Part shown: piece after piece, positions 60,650 to 64,000 of the stretch
Numbering within the stretch: the stretch's first letter is position 1
Layout: every line of letters begins with the position of its first letter
Source: Tillus elongatus
Taxonomy: Eukaryota; Arthropoda; Insecta; Coleoptera; Cleridae
Assembly (NCBI GenBank): GCA_964006375.1
Contig: OZ023270.1
Location: 72,134,082 to 72,198,081, forward strand
Direction of reading: 5' to 3'
DNA: 64,000 nt
Position numbers and translations under genes: made by a program
Notes under the pieces: model-generated
Database searches by the model: none
Told to the model about the DNA's origin: nothing
Seen by the model: only the letters and a program-made list of their open reading frames with translations

Positions 60650-61600
60650 GCTAACTCTAGACTATATTTCACAGGCATGGAGAGACACAAATGTGATGTT
60701 TCTACCAAACACAGGACGTCGCCATATGTACGAGGCAAAGTTCTACCGCCACATTAGCCCCACATCCTTTCTTCCGAAGGCCATGGAGGAAGCATTAGAT
60801 CAATATATTAGTAGCGAAAGCCTCACAAGAAAACCGATCCATGTACAATGATTCGCCTATCAGGCAGACAAATCCACATTAGATGCCCTACACTGTTTTG
60901 TGGGGGGTATAGAAAAACTTTTCTAGCTAAAGAAGTATCCTTCGTAGTGTAGTGATTTGACAAAATCTCATATCGATCCATGAAACAGGTCCCACAAGAA
61001 AGGGAAGTGAAATTCTCCATTGTAAGATGGATAGAGTTAATGCTAAAAAGCCGTGTTACCATAGCTACTACAATTAAAACCAACACAACAATGACGACGA
61101 CAAAAGGTTATCCGCAAGGAGGACTGTTATCACCTCTGTTATGGTCGCTCGTTGTTGACAAACTTATGACTACATTGAACGGAAAAGGATTTTTAGTCCA
61201 AGGATACGCAGATGATATTGTTATAACAGTAAGGGACAAGCTTGTTGTTGTAAAATCTAGCCTTATGCAGACAGCCCTAAATATAGCAAGGACCAGGTGA
61301 GAGACAGAGGGCTTAATGGCAATCCTCATAAGACAGACGAGCAGAAGGAAACTAAATTTTAAATCTTCCACTCTGGATGGAACAGAGATAAAATTTTCCA
61401 ACGAAATTAAATATTTAGGGATCTTTTTAAGCCAAAATCTGAACTCCAATACACTTGGAAGAAACTCTTTCGAGAGCCACCATGGCAATCTGAACTTGCC
61501 GTAGACTAGAAGGAAAGACATGGGGGCTGAATCCCGGGATGATATATTGGATGTTCAAAACTGTGGTTAAACCCATGGTCACAAAATGAACATTGAAACC
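60650..61600 (+). pseudogene. R1/LOA-like RT fragment, plus strand
   Basis: The + strand reads ISQAWRDTNVMFLPNTGR (60665-60720) and SFLPKAMEEALDQYISSES, then a stop. Next, in the 106-codon frame (60980-61300), come KGYPQGGLLSPLLWSLVVDK and QGYADDIVITVRDK with the intact catalytic site. Downstream are FSNEIKYLGIFLSQNLN and, in other frames, a tail ending KPMVT near 61580. It is the better-preserved relative of 690-1290. Several frame changes make it inactive. It starts within about 5 bp of the truncated 5' end of the minus-strand element. Confidence 0.8.
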
Positions 61601-62989
61601 TGTGATGAGCACTTATAAGTAGACATGGAAAACCCAAATTACCAAAACATATTTTAAGAAACCTGATGCACGTTTCACTAACTTATTTAGCGTCATCAGA
61701 GGATAAAAAATATCCAAGTGTACTTACCAAATAAATAAATAATTAACTACTCATTGTCCTGTGTTGGCTGTCTTAGTTTTAGATAAACCGACTGCTGATA
61801 GGTAAGCTTACCACCTTACATGCACGTTGATACTATTTTTTTACTACAGATATTGAGATTTCTTCTTTTTTTCTGTTTTCCCTTGCGGTTGGTTTCCAAG
61901 GGAGTGTAAAGTGATTGGTCGGGAGTGGGGACGGTTGTTGAGTAGCTTGTCCTTCCCCAAAACCCTTGCGGGGGTGTATTTTGATGTGGTTTTTTTCTTC
62001 CACAAGATTTTTATTTGGGCGATCGGCGGGCCTTTTGGGGTGATAAATAAGAAGGTGGCTAGATGTCCACTTTTTGAAGTTTTTTCGGAAACATGCATAA
62101 ACCACGAGAGCAATGTAGTGGTTTCAAGAAATATACGAGATCTGGGGCGAATAGGGGTGATATGCGGTGGAAACAAGATTATATGGAAGTCTAACTGCAA
62201 AAATGTGAAAAAAGCAACTTATTAAAATAACATTGTTTCTGGAAGCTTACCGTGGAAAATTCTGCAAATTTACCCTGAATAGTGGATATTTTCACACTAC
62301 GTAAACTCCGCGGGCAGTTCTTACGGCTAACATTGCGCAGAGTTGAAAAAGTTCTGTTTCCATTTTTTTATTACATTTTTTCAAATTTCCGCCTGAAATA
62401 AGCAAGGAATTCATTTGGAATTAAACATTTTATTCCGTTGCCTTCAAATTTTATGTTACATATTGGGACTTCCTGGTAGCCTAAGGAATAGAGACAGAAC
62501 CATTCGCTGTATGGCAGTGAAACCCAAGTGGAAGAGAGTAATTTGTAAGTCAAGGCCGAATGCCTACCTGTTATACGGCGGTACTCTTTCGGATTTGCCA
62601 ATGTGTGTACAGCCATAGAAATATATGTATATAATTTATCACTTTCGCTGTTTTTTATTTACGTTACTGCTTAAATAACGCCTACATTATATAACTGAAT
62701 AAGCATATATGGCATATCATCGGTATTCAAAACTCTAGTACATAAAAACTATATCATCCTCGCAGACACTAAAAACTAAAACTGACTAATTGTCGACTAC
62801 ATTATAACGAGAAATAAGTAATTTTAATAACTACAAGATCCATTTGGTGCCGACATGGTACTGTAAGAAAACTGGCGAACGTCGGGTGGTCAATTCTACT
62901 TTGACACGTCTGCTCCAATGTGGATTGGCGTCGAAGGTAGATCAAGGTAAATATAAACTAAATACAGACGTAAAGTCTTTCTCTGACTT
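61601..62989. other. No recognised gene
   Basis: Several open frames of 60-118 codons on both strands (for example 61844-62200 minus and 61911-62225 plus) overlap one another and have no motif I recognise. A C-rich/G-rich hairpin-like stretch (ccccaaaacccttgcggggg) lies at 61956-61975. I cannot tell whether this is single-copy or repetitive. Confidence 0.4.
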
Positions 62990-63115
62990 TACAAATATTT
63001 GTGCGAACCCGCTTACAGAGAAGAAAACAAACATTTGTGAAGCCAGATAAATAGTCTCTGCGTCTGTATTTAGTATGTAACGGTTTCACCAAGTAAGGGC
63101 AACAACAATTAACAA
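62990..63115. repeat. SINE-body fragment
   Basis: Positions 62995-63110 (cagagaagaaaac, gtgaagccag, gtaacggtttcaccaagtaa) match the body segments at 3340-3430, 15450-15545 and, more weakly, 12020-12090. No tRNA-like head is present here. Confidence 0.5.
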
Positions 63116-63529
63116 AACAAATTTGTTGTGTGCATAAAACTAATTCGAATATTAACCATTAAATCCCATAACGTCCAATCATTTATTTCGCCAATGGCCA
63201 AGGTGGGGGAGCGGTTCATCGATTTAAAAGTATATACTTTGTCTTCAAAAGCATTTGAATAGAATAACGTCCAAATTCCAAGACGCTTTAAACGGGCTAA
63301 TTATCACCAATTAAAAAACGGATTGACATCTGTTTTACCACTAGAGGAAAATTTTTAATTGCCTGCCCCACAACATATGAACCATGATCCTTTGTTGGCG
63401 TTTTAATGATGACATGTGCGTATCGCGAGATTACTGTTTTACGCTTGCATGGGTATTCTTATCGACATTTTCTATGTGTGTCCTTAACGCCACGACATTA
63501 TACTCTTCAGCTTGAGTGAGTAAACTACT
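63116..63529. other. No recognised feature
   Basis: Nothing recognised in this AT-rich interval. Confidence 0.5.
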
Positions 63530-63760
63530 GCCAACAGAGAGCAAATAGTGGCGACCGATGAAATCATGCGGTGTTCAGTGATGAATCCTGGATTTGTCTT
63601 TAATTTGTCATAACTAATGTTGAAGATTGATGCCAAGGTGAAGTTTGTCAGCGTAATAAGCGTCTTCCCAGAGGGTAATAGTTGATAGACATGTAGCTGC
63701 CTAATGCATGGTGCTGCAGCCAGTGCAATTTCGTATTTCAAGAAGTTAGTTTAGTTAGTT
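63530..63760 (+). pseudogene. Tc1-like transposase fragment
   Basis: The + strand reads NHAVFSDESWICL (about 63565-63603), close to the VVFSDESRFCL block that holds the first catalytic Asp of Tc1-like DD34E transposases. Weaker resemblance follows for about 40 codons. Stops are frequent. An 85-codon frame on the opposite strand is a shadow. Neither the second Asp nor the Glu motif is recognisable. Confidence 0.5.
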
Positions 63761-64000
63761 AGTTTCCTCGATTTTTTGGATATGTTTTGATTGTCATTGG
63801 TATACCACACTCACGAAGTCTAATGGTGGCAACAAAACCGGTATGTGTTTCTATTGATGGTCAAGATGCATCTAGCCTCACGTACCGTGTTTCCTGTATT
63901 AGGGAAGAAAGTAGGAGGGTTGACGATTTAAAAGTCGTTGATTAGTTGTACACGGTCATTATGTATAACACGTTAAGACAAGACAGTACCTAGTTACGCA
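63761..64000. other. No recognised feature
   Basis: No coding motif or repeat seen up to the end of the window. Confidence 0.4.

Noticed and set aside
62844..63050. Plus-strand frame with a Cys/Arg-rich start (VPTWYCKKTGERRVVN)
   Set aside because: No good acceptor precedes it and its 3' half runs into a SINE-body repeat. I could not connect it to a known family.

Overview
The window looks like a repeat-dominated stretch of an insect nuclear genome. A leaf-beetle-like genome is my guess, from the mix of element families, and is not proven. It is AT-rich, has very long (TA)n microsatellites, and almost every recognisable coding segment belongs to a transposable element (TE). I see no bacterial-style operon, no rRNA or intact tRNA gene, and no CRISPR array.

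The one convincing host gene is a CD36 / scavenger receptor class B-like gene on the + strand. Two exons are visible (46155-46246 and 47787-47947). Both have consensus splice sites and compatible phase. Together they encode the first transmembrane helix and the start of the ectodomain. Its introns are packed with DNA transposons. A possible 47-nt exon on the - strand (19400-19446) is the only other host-gene candidate.

Layout. 1-6300: a decayed R1/LOA-like non-LTR retrotransposon whose reverse transcriptase (RT, 690-1290) and RNase H part (5010-6300) seem split by later insertions. 7189-9560: a mariner and a DD41D transposase relic. 9856-11373: a TIR-bounded element of unknown type. 12140-21480: (TA)n-cored repeats, a jockey-like RT, a DD41D element, SINEs and a nested foldback element. 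21679-24291: a TIR element carrying fragments of an insect TE-associated protein family. 25405-31161: composite repeats, a second jockey-like copy and a third DD41D element. 32486-35066: a DD41D element inserted in a (TA)n tract and itself invaded. 36500-45580: RT, endonuclease and RNase H relics cut by SINEs and a palindromic element. 46155-50749: the CD36-like gene with three DNA elements in its introns. 51902-53448: a three-level nest (SINE in (TA)n-cored repeat in hAT-like element). 53930-55420: a piggyBac relic. 55518-57889: two more (TA)n-cored elements. 58460-61600: two RT elements meeting head to head. 63530-63760: a Tc1-like relic.

Three themes stand out. First, a very abundant non-autonomous family has a 5' palindrome, a (TA)n core, a 141-bp tandem unit and a 3' stem-loop, an architecture recalling helentron-associated (HINE/DINE-1-like) elements. 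Second, several IS630-Tc1-mariner elements have a D-D spacing of 41 residues and very long terminal inverted repeats (TIRs; up to about 575 bp). Third, insertion events can be dated against each other by nesting and target-site duplications (TSDs).
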